Source: Streptomyces lydicus (GTDB taxonomy: Bacteria; Actinomycetota; Actinomycetes; Streptomycetales; Streptomycetaceae). From it: DNA of 64,000 nucleotides. The DNA is taken from contig NZ_RDTE01000001.1 of NCBI RefSeq assembly GCF_004125265.1, forward strand, positions 434,001 through 498,000, read 5' to 3'. Each line of letters begins with the position of its first letter. The first letter of the stretch is position 1. Position numbers and translations under genes: made by a program. Below are positions 23,996 to 33,164 of this stretch, one piece after another. The notes under the pieces were generated by a model. The model was not told the origin of the DNA, did not search any database, and saw nothing but the letters and a program-made list of their open reading frames with translations.

Positions 23996-25868
23996 GGCTG
24001 TTCACCTTCTTCAGGGCTTCCTTGGTGGCGGCGCTGATTTCCTTGGCCCGCGGACCCTCGTGGATCCGCTCGAACTTGACGCGGGTGACCGGGGTGCGGC
24101 GGTGCACGACCAGGCCTTCACGTTCCTTGATCTGGCGGATGTCGCCGGGCTCCAGTACCGCCCGGCGGCGGGTGGAGATGCTGACGGACGCGCGGTCGCC
24201 ATCATCGCTGACGGATTCGGTGTCCTCCTCGAACTCGCCGGCCAGTTGAGAGTAGGTCTTGAGTTCCGTCTCGTCGGACACGCCGCCCAAGATCACCTTG
24301 ATCGTCGCGGCCGCAAACATCTTCCGAACGCCCAACTCGCCCCACCTCTCGTGGGCTTGGGCGAGGTTCTGCAGTACGGCGACCATGAAGATGTTCTGGC
24401 TGCCGGAGACGGACATCAGCGAGGGGATCTGGGGCAGGGGCGCCACGTTGGCGAGCTCGTCGCCGAGGAGCGCGAGCGGCGGGTCGAGGCGGCCGTTGGG
24501 CATCCGCGCAGCGATGACCTTGGCGGTGTCGAGGATGGCCCGGCTGAAGGCCGCCATGATGGGAGCGAGGCTGGAGCCCTCGTCCTCTTCGCCGATGAGG
24601 AAGACGGTGCCGCCTTCGGTGAGCCACTTCGTGATCGAGAAGTTGTCCTCGTGGCGGGCAGACTGGCCGAAGATCCGCGCCACCTTCTGGTCGTAGAGGG
24701 CGAGAATGCTCTGCTCGGCGGTACGCCAGGACGCTGAGCGTTCCTCGGGCGCCGCGGCATGCTGGGCCGCCAGCGCACGGGCGAGGTTGGGCTGGTCGTG
24801 GGCGGCCAGAATGTCGACCGGCTGCCGTTCGGTGGGGGAGGTGGCCCAGCGCAGGATGTCCATGCCGCTCAGGCCATCGAGTGCGGCGGCGTGCAGCCAG
24901 CACGTCATGAGCATCTGGGCATTCATGACGAAGTATCCGCCGTTCTTCGTACCCTCATCCGATTTGGTGGTTCCGGTGAGGGTCTCGGCGCGTTTGCGGG
25001 CGACGGTGAAGTCCTCGCAGCCATCGACGACGGACCACTGCAGCTGGAGCGGCCAGTTGGACAGACCCGTCGGATCCAGGACCATGACAGGCCCGTACTG
25101 CTCGCGGGACTTCGCCGTCGCGTAGAGCACGTCGGTCTTGGACGAGGTGGCCAGCACACTGCCCGGGAAATCCAAGATCCACGGCATGATCAACTGGGAT
25201 GTCTTGCCCTCACGAGGAGGAGCAACGATGAGGACGGTCTCCTCGAAGGGGATGTACAACCGGACGCCGGTGGGGATCGCGGTCCCGCAGAACACGGCGA
25301 CCTCGTTCACCGGCACATCGGTCACCCTCGGCGGCGCACTCGCCCGCCAGGGCAGCGCGCGGGCAGGCCCGGCCGCCTTGTCCAGGAGAGGCCGCGGCTT
25401 GGCCAGGCTCGGCCGCAGGGAGCCGAGCCGGGACAGAGCCTTGGCCTCACCCATGGCCTCTTCCAACTGGCCGCTCGTCGCGAGCCCGTCGGTGCCCTCG
25501 TCACGCATGGAGCGCCAGCGGCGCCACCCGGCACGCCCTCCCCAGCAGGTGCCGGCCGCAGCGGCGAGGAAGGGCGGGTAGAAGGCGAACGGCCCGCCCA
25601 CTCCGGAGCCCGGCGGGTAGGCGTCCTGTGGCTGGAAGGGATGCACCAGCAGATCTGGAACGGCGGCCGCCGTCTCATTCCACGACACCAGGGCCGGAGA
25701 GGCGTGGGCCAGAAGACCGGAGACGACGGAGGCAACCCACATCCACAAGGTGAGCGCGACCGCGGCAATGCACAGGGCAATCCACCAGGCATCCTTGTAG
25801 ACATGCAGCCTGTTGCCCGAGTGAGGGGTGACGACCTTGGCCACTACCGCCCACCCCCACCGGCGCAT
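23982..25868 (-). CDS. VirD4/TraD-like type IV coupling protein
   Basis: A 628-aa protein. There are two N-terminal membrane regions (about 30-55 and 92-112), then a VirD4-type ATPase: Walker A APPREGKTS (216-224), SSKTDVLYATA, DPTG, Walker B LALLGDELANVAPLP and a sensor region SGSQNIFMVAVLQNLAQ. Coupling proteins dock the relaxosome to the conjugation channel and pump DNA. The length is normal for the actinobacterial class. It overlaps the 54-aa and 83-aa ORFs at its ends. Confidence 0.93.
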   Translation of the reverse strand: MRRWGWAVVAKVVTPHSGNRLHVYKDAWWIALCIAAVALTLWMWVASVVSGLLAHASPALVSWNETAAAVPDLLVHPFQPQDAYPPGSGVGGPFAFYPPFLAAAAGTCWGGRAGWRRWRSMRDEGTDGLATSGQLEEAMGEAKALSRLGSLRPSLAKPRPLLDKAAGPARALPWRASAPPRVTDVPVNEVAVFCGTAIPTGVRLYIPFEETVLIVAPPREGKTSQLIMPWILDFPGSVLATSSKTDVLYATAKSREQYGPVMVLDPTGLSNWPLQLQWSVVDGCEDFTVARKRAETLTGTTKSDEGTKNGGYFVMNAQMLMTCWLHAAALDGLSGMDILRWATSPTERQPVDILAAHDQPNLARALAAQHAAAPEERSASWRTAEQSILALYDQKVARIFGQSARHEDNFSITKWLTEGGTVFLIGEEDEGSSLAPIMAAFSRAILDTAKVIAARMPNGRLDPPLALLGDELANVAPLPQIPSLMSVSGSQNIFMVAVLQNLAQAHERWGELGVRKMFAAATIKVILGGVSDETELKTYSQLAGEFEEDTESVSDDGDRASVSISTRRRAVLEPGDIRQIKEREGLVVHRRTPVTRVKFERIHEGPRAKEISAATKEALKKVNSHVSS

Positions 25869-26008
25869 ATCGGCCCGCCGCCGGCAGCCCGCGCGCCCGT
25901 GCGCACCCGGCCGGAACGAGCGCTTCCGCGCGGGCAGCCACGTGGCTGGAAGGGCGGTGAGAGGGCGTGCCGCCGCGGCGCGCGGGCAGCGAAGTTCGGG
26001 TACGTCAT
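25844..26008 (-). CDS. 54-aa basic ORF between virB4- and virD4-like genes
   Basis: The ATG overlaps the VirB4-like stop (ATGA), and the end overlaps the coupling-protein start by 25 nt. The product is strongly basic and Arg/Gly-rich (MTYPNFAARAPRRHALSP...). Placement and coupling are the evidence; no family is recognised. Alternatively the VirD4-like gene starts further upstream and this frame is incidental. Confidence 0.4.
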   Translation of the reverse strand: MTYPNFAARAPRRHALSPPFQPRGCPRGSARSGRVRTGARAAGGGPICAGGGGR

Positions 26009-27366
26009 CACGCGGCGCTCTTTCGCATCGAGATGAGCGGTGCCGCGGGCGCCTGGCTTCCCGAACCGGCCTCGGTCATCTTGCGGTTGGTGTTGGTCAG
26101 TTCGGCCTCGGTGGAACTGCGGATGTGCTCCACCAGGTGCATCCGGTTGCCCACCTGCCACACGGCCCGGCCCGGCGAGCAACGGCTGGCGCCATCGGGC
26201 AGGGCTTCTCGCGCCCAGTCGGGCAGTTGCAGGTAGTCGGCCGTGATATCGGCCTCGGCCTTGTCCATGTGGTAGAGCACGCGGGTGGCGGTGAGCTTCA
26301 AGATCGCTGCGGCCTCAGGAGCCTCATCGACCATCAGGTCGCCCAGGTGATGCAAGATCGCCCAGAACGACAGCCCGAGCCTGCGCCCATAGCGGACGAA
26401 TTCCTCAAAGAGCCTGGCCACCGGCCGGTGGGACAGAATGTGCCACGCCTCTTCGACGATCAACGTGCGTTTGACATTGTCCCCCGGCTTGATCCAGGCG
26501 TAGCGCAGCCACGGGCCGATCACACTCATCAGCAAAGGCATCGCCTCGCCTTCGCGCGGAAGCCGCGTGAGGTCGAAGACGATCAGTCGCGCGTCCAGGT
26601 CGATCCCCGGGGTGGTGGGCCCGTTGAACAGCCCGGCCAGATCCCTGGTCCGACTGCACAGCTGGTCCATCGCCAAGCTGGCCGGCTGGCCCCAGCGCAC
26701 CATGTCCTCGACGCCGACCCGGCGCTGGCCGAGCATGGCCGGCTCGGGCTTGGTCAGTGCGTCGTGGATGTCGGAGAGGACCGCGACGCGGTCCTCGGCG
26801 TCGGCACGGCCCTGCGCGGCGGCGTGGGCTACCGAGAGCGCGAACTCGCTCTCGCTGGGCAGTTCGCCACCGATGATCTCCACCATCGAGCACAAGATCT
26901 TGAACTGGTACTGGCTGGGGATCCGCGGGTCGAGGGGATTGAGCCGAACCCCCTCACCGTCCTCTCCGCCGTAGACCAGGCGGATGGGGGTGACGCCCAG
27001 GGCATGCGCGATGCTGTCCCACTCGCCGACACCGTCCTCGCCCTGGGCGTCGAGAATGCAGAAGGACCGTTCGCGAAAACGCAACTGCCGCAGCACATAG
27101 CACTTTTCGAGGCTCGACTTCCCGAAACCCGACTTGCCCAGGACCAGCGCATGACCACTGGGCAGCCGCTCGCGGGCACTGGGGTCGTAGAGGATGAACG
27201 GGTCATAGATGTAGGCCTTGCCGGAGTAGATCTCCCGGCCGATGATCACCCCTCGAGGGTCCGAGGACGGGGCGCCGACCGCGGGGTACAGACCGGACGC
27301 GGTGGCCGTGGTGGTACGCAGCGCGCGGCGCTTGGTCTGGGACTGGGGGCGAACAAGCTCGAGCAT
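26008..27366 (-). CDS. VirB4/TraC-like conjugation ATPase (ATP-binding half)
   Basis: 452 aa from ATG 27366, 5 nt after the SCO6880 stop. Walker A is GKSGFGKS (about 77-84), followed by CYVLRQL, FCILDAQGEDG, ARLIVFDLTRLP, Walker B TLIVEEAWHIL, and an RRLGLSFWAILHHLGDL motif. The N-terminal half of classical VirB4 is missing, as is usual for actinobacterial elements where SCO6880 fills the preceding position. It energises assembly of the type IV channel. Confidence 0.9.
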   Translation of the reverse strand: MLELVRPQSQTKRRALRTTTATASGLYPAVGAPSSDPRGVIIGREIYSGKAYIYDPFILYDPSARERLPSGHALVLGKSGFGKSSLEKCYVLRQLRFRERSFCILDAQGEDGVGEWDSIAHALGVTPIRLVYGGEDGEGVRLNPLDPRIPSQYQFKILCSMVEIIGGELPSESEFALSVAHAAAQGRADAEDRVAVLSDIHDALTKPEPAMLGQRRVGVEDMVRWGQPASLAMDQLCSRTRDLAGLFNGPTTPGIDLDARLIVFDLTRLPREGEAMPLLMSVIGPWLRYAWIKPGDNVKRTLIVEEAWHILSHRPVARLFEEFVRYGRRLGLSFWAILHHLGDLMVDEAPEAAAILKLTATRVLYHMDKAEADITADYLQLPDWAREALPDGASRCSPGRAVWQVGNRMHLVEHIRSSTEAELTNTNRKMTEAGSGSQAPAAPLISMRKSAA

Positions 27367-27371
27367 GGCTC

Positions 27372-28862
27372 TCAGTCCTTCAGTAGTCCGGTGACCAGCG
27401 GCAACGTGTTGGTGAAGGCGCGGTACTGCTCGGAGTCGCACCACTCCAGCGCCAGCTGCGACTTGACCGCGGCCGCCCGGACCACGTTCCGGTGCTGCAC
27501 CAGAAGCTCGGGATCAGGCGCGGTGACGGTGACCCACCCGGTCAGCCGCACGCCGGCCGCACCGTCGGCCAGGTCGTGCATGGTCGAGGCCGAGGCCCCC
27601 AACTCGCGCTCCTCGCGCGGGTCGATGATCTTCCCCGGACTGCGGTCGGCCTGCCCGGCCTCGTTGGTGACATCCGCCATGGCGTCCTCAAGGGCCTTGT
27701 CCGCGGGCAGCAACCGCATCGTCACGCCGACTGTCAAGATCACGTCGGAGACGTACAGCAGCAGCGGCGCCATGAAGTTCACGCCAACCGGCAGGACGGG
27801 AAACTGCTTGATCCAGGCCGTGGAGGTGTACCAGGGGTCGGCGCCCTCCCAACTGCGAGCTGCCATGCGGGTGGGCTCCCGGGCATCCATCTCGGCCGGC
27901 CAGCAACTCGCGCGGTCCATCCCCCTGGTGTCGTTGATCCAGTGGTCGGGCGCGTAGGTGTGGTGGATGAGCGAGGCGAGCGCAGGCTCGTCCAGGTTGC
28001 GGACCCATCGCAGCTGTGCGCCGGACAGGGACCGGATGAACTGCTCGACCTCCTTGCCCAGAACCTCGGCGTATCCGTCGTGCAGCGTCCGGTACTGCAG
28101 GGCCTCGGCGGACAGGTCCTGGGTGTAGGGGATGCCCAACGCCAGGAACAGCCGCCGGTCCTCCGCGTACACCGAGACCATGTCGACCAACTGGTCGTAG
28201 GAGTCGCTCAGCCAGGACGGAGCCGCCGGATCGCGCCGGGCCGCAGCATCGTGCGCGTGGGCATTGGGATCGGTCGGCAGCAGCCGCGCCAGCCACTGCA
28301 CGTACTGGATGCGGCCGCCAGACTCCGCGGTCTCCTTGAGCAGGTACTCGTAGGCGCTGATCAGGGCTTCCTTGTCCGCGCCGTCGAGCCCGCCGAAGTT
28401 CTTGGCAGCCTCGACCTCGATGCAGGTCACGAACATGGACTCAGAGGGCTGGAGCAGCACGGCAATATCGCCGTACGCGGTCTTCGCCGTGATCCATTCC
28501 AAGGACCCCGGCACACCCACGGGCTGCGGGACCGGCTCCGGCGTCCCGTCCCGGCGCCGGCCCGCCAGTGGCGCCGTCGACTGGTAGAGAAGTTTCCCGT
28601 CGCGCAGCAGGCGCCGGTAGGAACGGCGGATCTCGAACCAGCGAAGGAAGGTGCGCCCCTTGAAGGGGATCACCGTTGCCCAGACGCAGCTGCCCGCGGC
28701 TGCCAGGCATCCCAGGATCTTCAGGGGGATGCCCGGCAGAGCAGCCAGCAGACCGACGGACAGGGCTATCCCGCCCAGAAGGACCAGCTGCTCGTCCATT
28801 TCGAATCGACGCCCCAGCAGTCCGCGAGGACGCGGTCTGGGGAACGTGAAGACGCGGTCCAT
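27372..28862 (-). CDS. SCO6880-family conjugation membrane protein
   Basis: A 496-aa protein; GGAAGGAG lies 5 nt before the ATG. The N-terminus has a PrgI-like pair of TM helices (about 27-45 and 48-66). The cytoplasmic part contains KFGG-like PFKGRTFLRWFEIRRSYRRLL, TFVTCIEVEA, and LLPADKALEDAM. The family is named after S. coelicolor SCO6880 and always precedes a VirB4-like ATPase in these operons. Together they probably correspond to VirB3 plus the N-terminal VirB4 domain. Confidence 0.88.
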   Translation of the reverse strand: MDRVFTFPRPRPRGLLGRRFEMDEQLVLLGGIALSVGLLAALPGIPLKILGCLAAAGSCVWATVIPFKGRTFLRWFEIRRSYRRLLRDGKLLYQSTAPLAGRRRDGTPEPVPQPVGVPGSLEWITAKTAYGDIAVLLQPSESMFVTCIEVEAAKNFGGLDGADKEALISAYEYLLKETAESGGRIQYVQWLARLLPTDPNAHAHDAAARRDPAAPSWLSDSYDQLVDMVSVYAEDRRLFLALGIPYTQDLSAEALQYRTLHDGYAEVLGKEVEQFIRSLSGAQLRWVRNLDEPALASLIHHTYAPDHWINDTRGMDRASCWPAEMDAREPTRMAARSWEGADPWYTSTAWIKQFPVLPVGVNFMAPLLLYVSDVILTVGVTMRLLPADKALEDAMADVTNEAGQADRSPGKIIDPREERELGASASTMHDLADGAAGVRLTGWVTVTAPDPELLVQHRNVVRAAAVKSQLALEWCDSEQYRAFTNTLPLVTGLLKD

Positions 28863-28907
28863 CGCGACTCCTTCCGTAGAGCGTGGTGAGAGGGGTGACC
28901 GCGGTCG

Positions 28908-30149
28908 CTAGTTCCCAGGAGGGGGAGGCGGTGGTGCGGGCGGCGGGGGAGTCTGACCCCCTGGCCGAGGAGCCGGGGGCGGGGGAGGCGGAGCCCCAGG
29001 CCTCGCGCCAGGCCGCGGGGGCGGCGCAGGAGCAGGACGCCGGGCGCCGCCCGCGCCGCCGCCACGCGCGGAGCCACCACCCTGGCCGGACCCGCTGCCC
29101 CGCCCGCTGCCGGAGCCACGACCCTTGCTGCCGCCTCCCGAGCCCGCGCCGCCCTGCTGGCCACCGCCGTCGCCGGAGGCATTGTTGGCACCGTCCTTCG
29201 CAGCCTGAAGGGTCTGATCGCGGGCCTGATCGATGCCTTCCTTGACGGCCATCCCCGCAGCGACGGGAGGCGCTGCCTTGGCCGCACCCGCCGAACCCCC
29301 CGCTTGGCCAGACGCACCGCCTGGCGAATTCTTGGAGGCGGCCTGGCTCTTCATATCGTCCTGTTGCTGTTGCTTCTGCCGTACTGCCTTCGCGCGCTGT
29401 CCCGCCTCGTCCTTGACCTGCGTCATGGCCTGGATCTCGTCACCGACGAACGGCAACCACTTCGCCACCTGGAACGGCATGAACAGAGCTATGAAAAGCA
29501 GTGCCATGAAGGTGAGGGTGGTGCCGATGGCCTGCGGAATGGTGAGCCTGTGAATGTCAGTGGCGCCGTCCATCAAGGCGCCGGCAAGAGCAAGGGCGAG
29601 GAAGATGCCCAGCTTGCTGACGATGATCCCGCCCATGACCCCGATCCACTTGCGCGTGTGCCCCCACAAGTCCTTGTCGACGAGGCCGGCAAAGACCAGC
29701 GGCCCGAAGATGAGGCCCAGCAAAATCAGCGCGCTACGCACGATGAGCATCACCCAGAGGCCGAAGACCGCAAGGAGAATCATCAGAGCCATGGGGATGG
29801 CAATCACTGCCCCGGCCCCAGTCATGGCAATGATTGCCAGGGCTGTGAACGCAAAGAGCCCGGCCGTAAAGACCTCGGCGATATAGTCGCCGAGAATTGC
29901 CTCTGCTGCACTGTCGACGAAATCGACTGTGTAAGCCACGACCACCGGCATGAACCCCGCCACGACCACGGACATCAGCAGGTAGCCGACGTTCTCCATC
30001 GCGGCCTGAGCAATGGGGACGCCGCGGACTGCTCGCTTCACCACAGAAATCAGCCACTGGACCATGGTCATGACGGTAGATAGGGCGAAGACGAGCCCAT
30101 ACAGACGGAGGAATCCTGTATTACCCCAGTCGATTTCCGTAAATGGCAT
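28908..30149 (-). CDS. VirB6/TrbL-like polytopic protein with Pro/Gly-rich tail
   Basis: A 413-aa protein. Roughly seven hydrophobic segments lie between residues 12 and 230, including a Gly-rich transmembrane pair (IIAMTGAGAVIAIPMALMIL). A Gln/Ala linker follows, then a low-complexity tail from about residue 310 made of GSG, RGSG, RPGAP and PPPP runs. VirB6/TrbL proteins form the inner-membrane channel. The tail may face the cell wall or be an interaction surface. The start lies 2 nt after the stop of the secreted-protein gene. Confidence 0.8.
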   Translation of the reverse strand: MPFTEIDWGNTGFLRLYGLVFALSTVMTMVQWLISVVKRAVRGVPIAQAAMENVGYLLMSVVVAGFMPVVVAYTVDFVDSAAEAILGDYIAEVFTAGLFAFTALAIIAMTGAGAVIAIPMALMILLAVFGLWVMLIVRSALILLGLIFGPLVFAGLVDKDLWGHTRKWIGVMGGIIVSKLGIFLALALAGALMDGATDIHRLTIPQAIGTTLTFMALLFIALFMPFQVAKWLPFVGDEIQAMTQVKDEAGQRAKAVRQKQQQQDDMKSQAASKNSPGGASGQAGGSAGAAKAAPPVAAGMAVKEGIDQARDQTLQAAKDGANNASGDGGGQQGGAGSGGGSKGRGSGSGRGSGSGQGGGSARGGGAGGARRPAPAPPPRPGARPGAPPPPPPAPRPGGQTPPPPAPPPPPPGN

Positions 30150-30151
30150 GG

Positions 30152-30541
30152 CTAGTTCCCCTTGGCCTTCTCGTTCTTCCGGCCATTCTTGGGGGCGGAC
30201 GGCTTCTTCCCGGTGAGCTCTTCACCGAATGCCTCGAACATGTCCTTGGTGCCCTTGCGCAGCTTCTGCTCCATGTAGCCGAGCGGATCACTCGCGAAGT
30301 CGGCGGCCTCGCCCACGGTGTCGACAGCCCCATGGAGACCGGATTTGTCGTACAGCCACTTGGCTCCCTCCTCGGCCTTCTTGCATAGATACTTGCCGCC
30401 CGACGCATTGCACGGATTGATCCAGCTGGGCGCATCAGCTTGAGCCTTCGGTGCTGCTGGTCCGGCGACCACGACGGAGGCCGCAAACATTGCAGCTACA
30501 AGTCCCTGCGCTATCCGCCGCCGCGCGAAATCACCCTGCAT
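30152..30541 (-). CDS. Small secreted protein of the conjugation operon
   Basis: A 129-aa protein with a Sec signal (basic start RRRIAQ, hydrophobic LVAAMFAASVVVAGPAA, cleavage near KAQA-DAP). The mature part has two Cys (NPCNASGGKYLC), a short amphipathic helical region and a Lys-rich end. It overlaps the TcpC-like gene by 11 nt. In other actinomycete conjugation operons a similar small exported protein precedes the VirB6-like gene. Its function is unknown. Confidence 0.7.
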   Translation of the reverse strand: MQGDFARRRIAQGLVAAMFAASVVVAGPAAPKAQADAPSWINPCNASGGKYLCKKAEEGAKWLYDKSGLHGAVDTVGEAADFASDPLGYMEQKLRKGTKDMFEAFGEELTGKKPSAPKNGRKNEKAKGN

Positions 30542-31334
30542 AGCGCGGAGCCCCGAATTCCTTGTTGGCCAGGCGCATGTCGCCGGTAGAGGACGGCGAC
30601 GAATCGGGTGCGACCATCGGCGTGGGCCCGTCCGTCTGGTCGATCGTGGCGACCTTCCAGTCGCCCCCCTCCCACTGCAACATCAGCGTGTAGGTCGACC
30701 AGGTACCCGCAACCGGCATCTGCGACTTGTCGGTGGGGACCCCGACGACCTCGCTCATCCAGACCCGGACCGTCGCCGTGTCCTTCGAGTAGGAGGCCAC
30801 GTTGGTGCCGAGCGAAGCGGCGCGCATCACCAGATCAGACGCCGTCTTGGCGTTCACCCCGAGCGACGCCATCAGCCCCTTGGCCGTCTGGTCGTCCTGC
30901 TGCTGCTGACCCGTCACCGCGGACGAGGTCATCATCGCCTTGAGCTCCTGGTGCCGCAGCGCCTCGTCGGTGAAGTACCCGGGGGCGGAGCGTGCCACCT
31001 GGTAGTTGACCGCGGCCGCCGCAGCGCCGTCCTTGGTGCGCGGATATCCCACCGGCACCCCGTGCTTGACAGAGCGCGCCTTGGCACCCGGGCCGCTGCC
31101 GCCGGCCTGTGACGTGGGTGCGGATTCCGCGGGCGTCTGATCCGCCCCGGCGCTGGCCTCGCTTCCGCCGCCACCCCCGAACGAGGCGAGCCCTATTCCG
31201 ATAGCGAGGACAACACCGAAAGCGGTCGCTCCGATCTTCGCCCTACGCCACGGGGAGGCTGCCCCCGTCCCGGGAGCCTCAGACGCCTGTGCCGTCAGGC
31301 TCCGTGTACCGGATTGCTTCTGATTCCCGGCCAT
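30531..31334 (-). CDS. TcpC-like conjugation protein (VirB8-like position)
   Basis: 267 aa from ATG 31334, overlapping the stop of the upstream gene (TAATG). One TM anchor lies at about 36-55 (KIGATAFGVVLAIGIGLASF); the Gly/Ser-rich linker is followed by an extracytoplasmic domain with VAVNYQVARSAPGYFTDEAL-type and YTLMLQWEGGDWKVATID strands, as in TcpC/NTF2-like VirB8 homologues. It likely forms the scaffold on the outer face of the membrane. Confidence 0.75.
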   Translation of the reverse strand: MAGNQKQSGTRSLTAQASEAPGTGAASPWRRAKIGATAFGVVLAIGIGLASFGGGGGSEASAGADQTPAESAPTSQAGGSGPGAKARSVKHGVPVGYPRTKDGAAAAAVNYQVARSAPGYFTDEALRHQELKAMMTSSAVTGQQQQDDQTAKGLMASLGVNAKTASDLVMRAASLGTNVASYSKDTATVRVWMSEVVGVPTDKSQMPVAGTWSTYTLMLQWEGGDWKVATIDQTDGPTPMVAPDSSPSSTGDMRLANKEFGAPRYAG

Positions 31335-31810
31335 TAGATTCCAAACCCGTAGACGATGGTGAAGAGAGTTGCCATGGATGCGACGGCGAAAAGACCGAGA
31401 AGCGAGCTGGCGACCATCGTCTGCCCCTTCTTGGTCTCCATCGAGTTGTGCTGTTGATTTCCGACCCGGATGTGAACGGCACCTACGACGGCACTTCCGA
31501 GCAGAAAAAGAATGGCGCCGGCCATGACGACGCCAACGATGATCTTCGCCTTGGTTCCGATCTTGCCGAATACGTTCCAGTCCGGGGATATCCCGTTGAC
31601 CAGGCCACCGATCCCATCGGCAGCCATTTCCACCACTTGCTGTGTCGCGTGCACGAACCCCTCCCAGGCTGCGAAAGCCAGTCCCAGTCCGGATGGCGGA
31701 CCTGGACATGCGGTCGTCGACAGCGAGGAATTCACGCACTGCGCCGAATTTTCGCCAGCCGAATATTGGGAGGCGGCTACTCGCCCTCCCGTGCTGCTGC
31801 GTTGACGCAT
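31334..31810 (-). CDS. Small two-TM protein at the head of the conjugation operon (pilin-like position)
   Basis: A 158-aa protein. A hydrophilic N-terminus leads to an Ala-rich helix (FAAWEGFVHATQQVVEMAADG) and two TM segments (about 88-112 and 135-157). First-gene position and topology resemble VirB2/pilin-like or DUF-type membrane proteins of Gram-positive type IV systems. The start is uncertain: ATG 31810 has a weak ribosome site, and a GTG near residue 25 is an alternative. Confidence 0.6.
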   Translation of the reverse strand: MRQRSSTGGRVAASQYSAGENSAQCVNSSLSTTACPGPPSGLGLAFAAWEGFVHATQQVVEMAADGIGGLVNGISPDWNVFGKIGTKAKIIVGVVMAGAILFLLGSAVVGAVHIRVGNQQHNSMETKKGQTMVASSLLGLFAVASMATLFTIVYGFGI

Positions 31811-32017
31811 CAGCGATTCAATGCCTTAGAATTCAGCGCGAGTTGTCGATTCCCTGCTGCATTCACTCGGCGCAGACGCTAGCCGCGCAACGCCCGGCTA
31901 TGTAATGGCGCATTCGCAGCCTTGGGACGCCCGGCCAAACGGGCTCACCCCATGGCACGGAAATTGCGGCTTCCGTCCCTTGGGGCGGGATGCGCATCGA
32001 CGACTGGGGATCGAGAT
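31811..32017. promoter_or_regulatory. Divergent promoter region of the conjugation genes
   Basis: 207 nt separate the minus-strand transfer operon from the plus-strand cell-wall hydrolase gene. The sequence is less GC-rich than its surroundings near 31820-31870. No clear -35/-10 pair is called. Confidence 0.4.
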
Positions 32018-33115
32018 ATGAGCACAGCCATACGCAACGCCGCGGGCGGCCTCGCGGCGATGTGTGCTGGAGCGCTCTGCATTCCGTTGGTGCTAGGCAG
32101 CGGCAAGCCGAAAGACGGACCGGATTGGGAGGACTCCTGCACGCCCAGCACCTCGGCCATGCAGGTGGCCAACAAGAAGGAAGCCACACCAGCCACCGGG
32201 CCCGGGGGAGAGGCCACCGTCCCGCTGAACCCTCAGGGCAAGCAGCAAAGCGTCAACTGGACTACTGAGCAGAAGCGCAACGCCAGCATCATCACGAACG
32301 TCGCCCGTGGCCGCGGCCTGCCGCCCCGCGCGGCCGTCATCGGCGTGGCCACCGCAATCCAGGAGTCCCAACTCAAGAACATCAGGTACGGAGACCGCGA
32401 CTCACTGGGCCTCTTCCAACAGCGCCCCTCGCAGGGCTGGGGCACAGCAGCACAGATCACCGACCCGATCTACGCGAGCACCTCCTTCTTCAAGCGCCTG
32501 GCGAACGTCGGGAAGTGGCGGACCAAACCGCTCTCCCAGGCAGCTCAGAACGTGCAGCGCTCCGGATTTCCCGATGCATACGCCAAATGGGAGAAGACCG
32601 CGGGCGAGCTGGTGGTCAAGAGCTGGGGCAAGGGGGCCGTCCTGACCTCCACCTCCGGCTGCCACGCGGTAGGGAACGCCGCACAGGCCACCGACTCCAA
32701 GGGCAAAGGCCCCTGGGTGCTCCCCGTGGAGAACTCCCGGGTGACCACCCCCTACAAGGCCGGCGGCGGCATGTGGTCCTCCGGCAACCACACCGGCATC
32801 GACTTCCCCGTGGCCACCGGAACCCGCGTCCAGGCCGTCGGCACCGGAACGGTCGTCGAAGCCGGCCCGGGCGGCGCATACGGCAACAACATCGTGATCC
32901 GCATGAGCGACGGCAAGTACACGCAGTACGGCCACCTCTCCAAGATCACGGTGAGCAAGGGCCAGAAGGTCAGGGCCCGCCAGCAAATAGGCCTCTCCGG
33001 GGCCACCGGCAACGTCACCGGCCCACACCTCCACTTCGAAGCCCGCACCGGGCCGGCCTACGGCTCCGACATCAACCCCAGCGCCTACCTCCGCAGCCAC
33101 GGAATCACCCTCTGA
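32018..33115 (+). CDS. VirB1-like transglycosylase fused to M23 endopeptidase
   Basis: 365 aa from ATG 32018. The N-terminus has a membrane anchor or signal (about 8-27). A lysozyme-like domain at about 88-200 carries the catalytic Glu in GVATAIQESQL and SLGLFQQRPSQGW. An M23 (LytM) domain at about 250-360 has the zinc ligands in HTGIDFP, GHLSK and HLHFEAR. Such fusions open peptidoglycan for the conjugation channel. It is divergent from the transfer operon, which suits shared control. Confidence 0.92.
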   Translation: MSTAIRNAAGGLAAMCAGALCIPLVLGSGKPKDGPDWEDSCTPSTSAMQVANKKEATPATGPGGEATVPLNPQGKQQSVNWTTEQKRNASIITNVARGRGLPPRAAVIGVATAIQESQLKNIRYGDRDSLGLFQQRPSQGWGTAAQITDPIYASTSFFKRLANVGKWRTKPLSQAAQNVQRSGFPDAYAKWEKTAGELVVKSWGKGAVLTSTSGCHAVGNAAQATDSKGKGPWVLPVENSRVTTPYKAGGGMWSSGNHTGIDFPVATGTRVQAVGTGTVVEAGPGGAYGNNIVIRMSDGKYTQYGHLSKITVSKGQKVRARQQIGLSGATGNVTGPHLHFEARTGPAYGSDINPSAYLRSHGITL

Positions 33116-33164
33116 CCCACCCGAAGGAGGCCGGCCCGCCGCGCCCCGCCGCAGGCCACACCCC

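Noticed and set aside
25828..27957. Very long plus-strand open frame (709 codons) and similar ones opposite the conjugation genes
   Set aside because: Antisense shadows of the VirB4-like and SCO6880 genes produced by high GC; translations are Arg/Gly/Pro-rich without domains.
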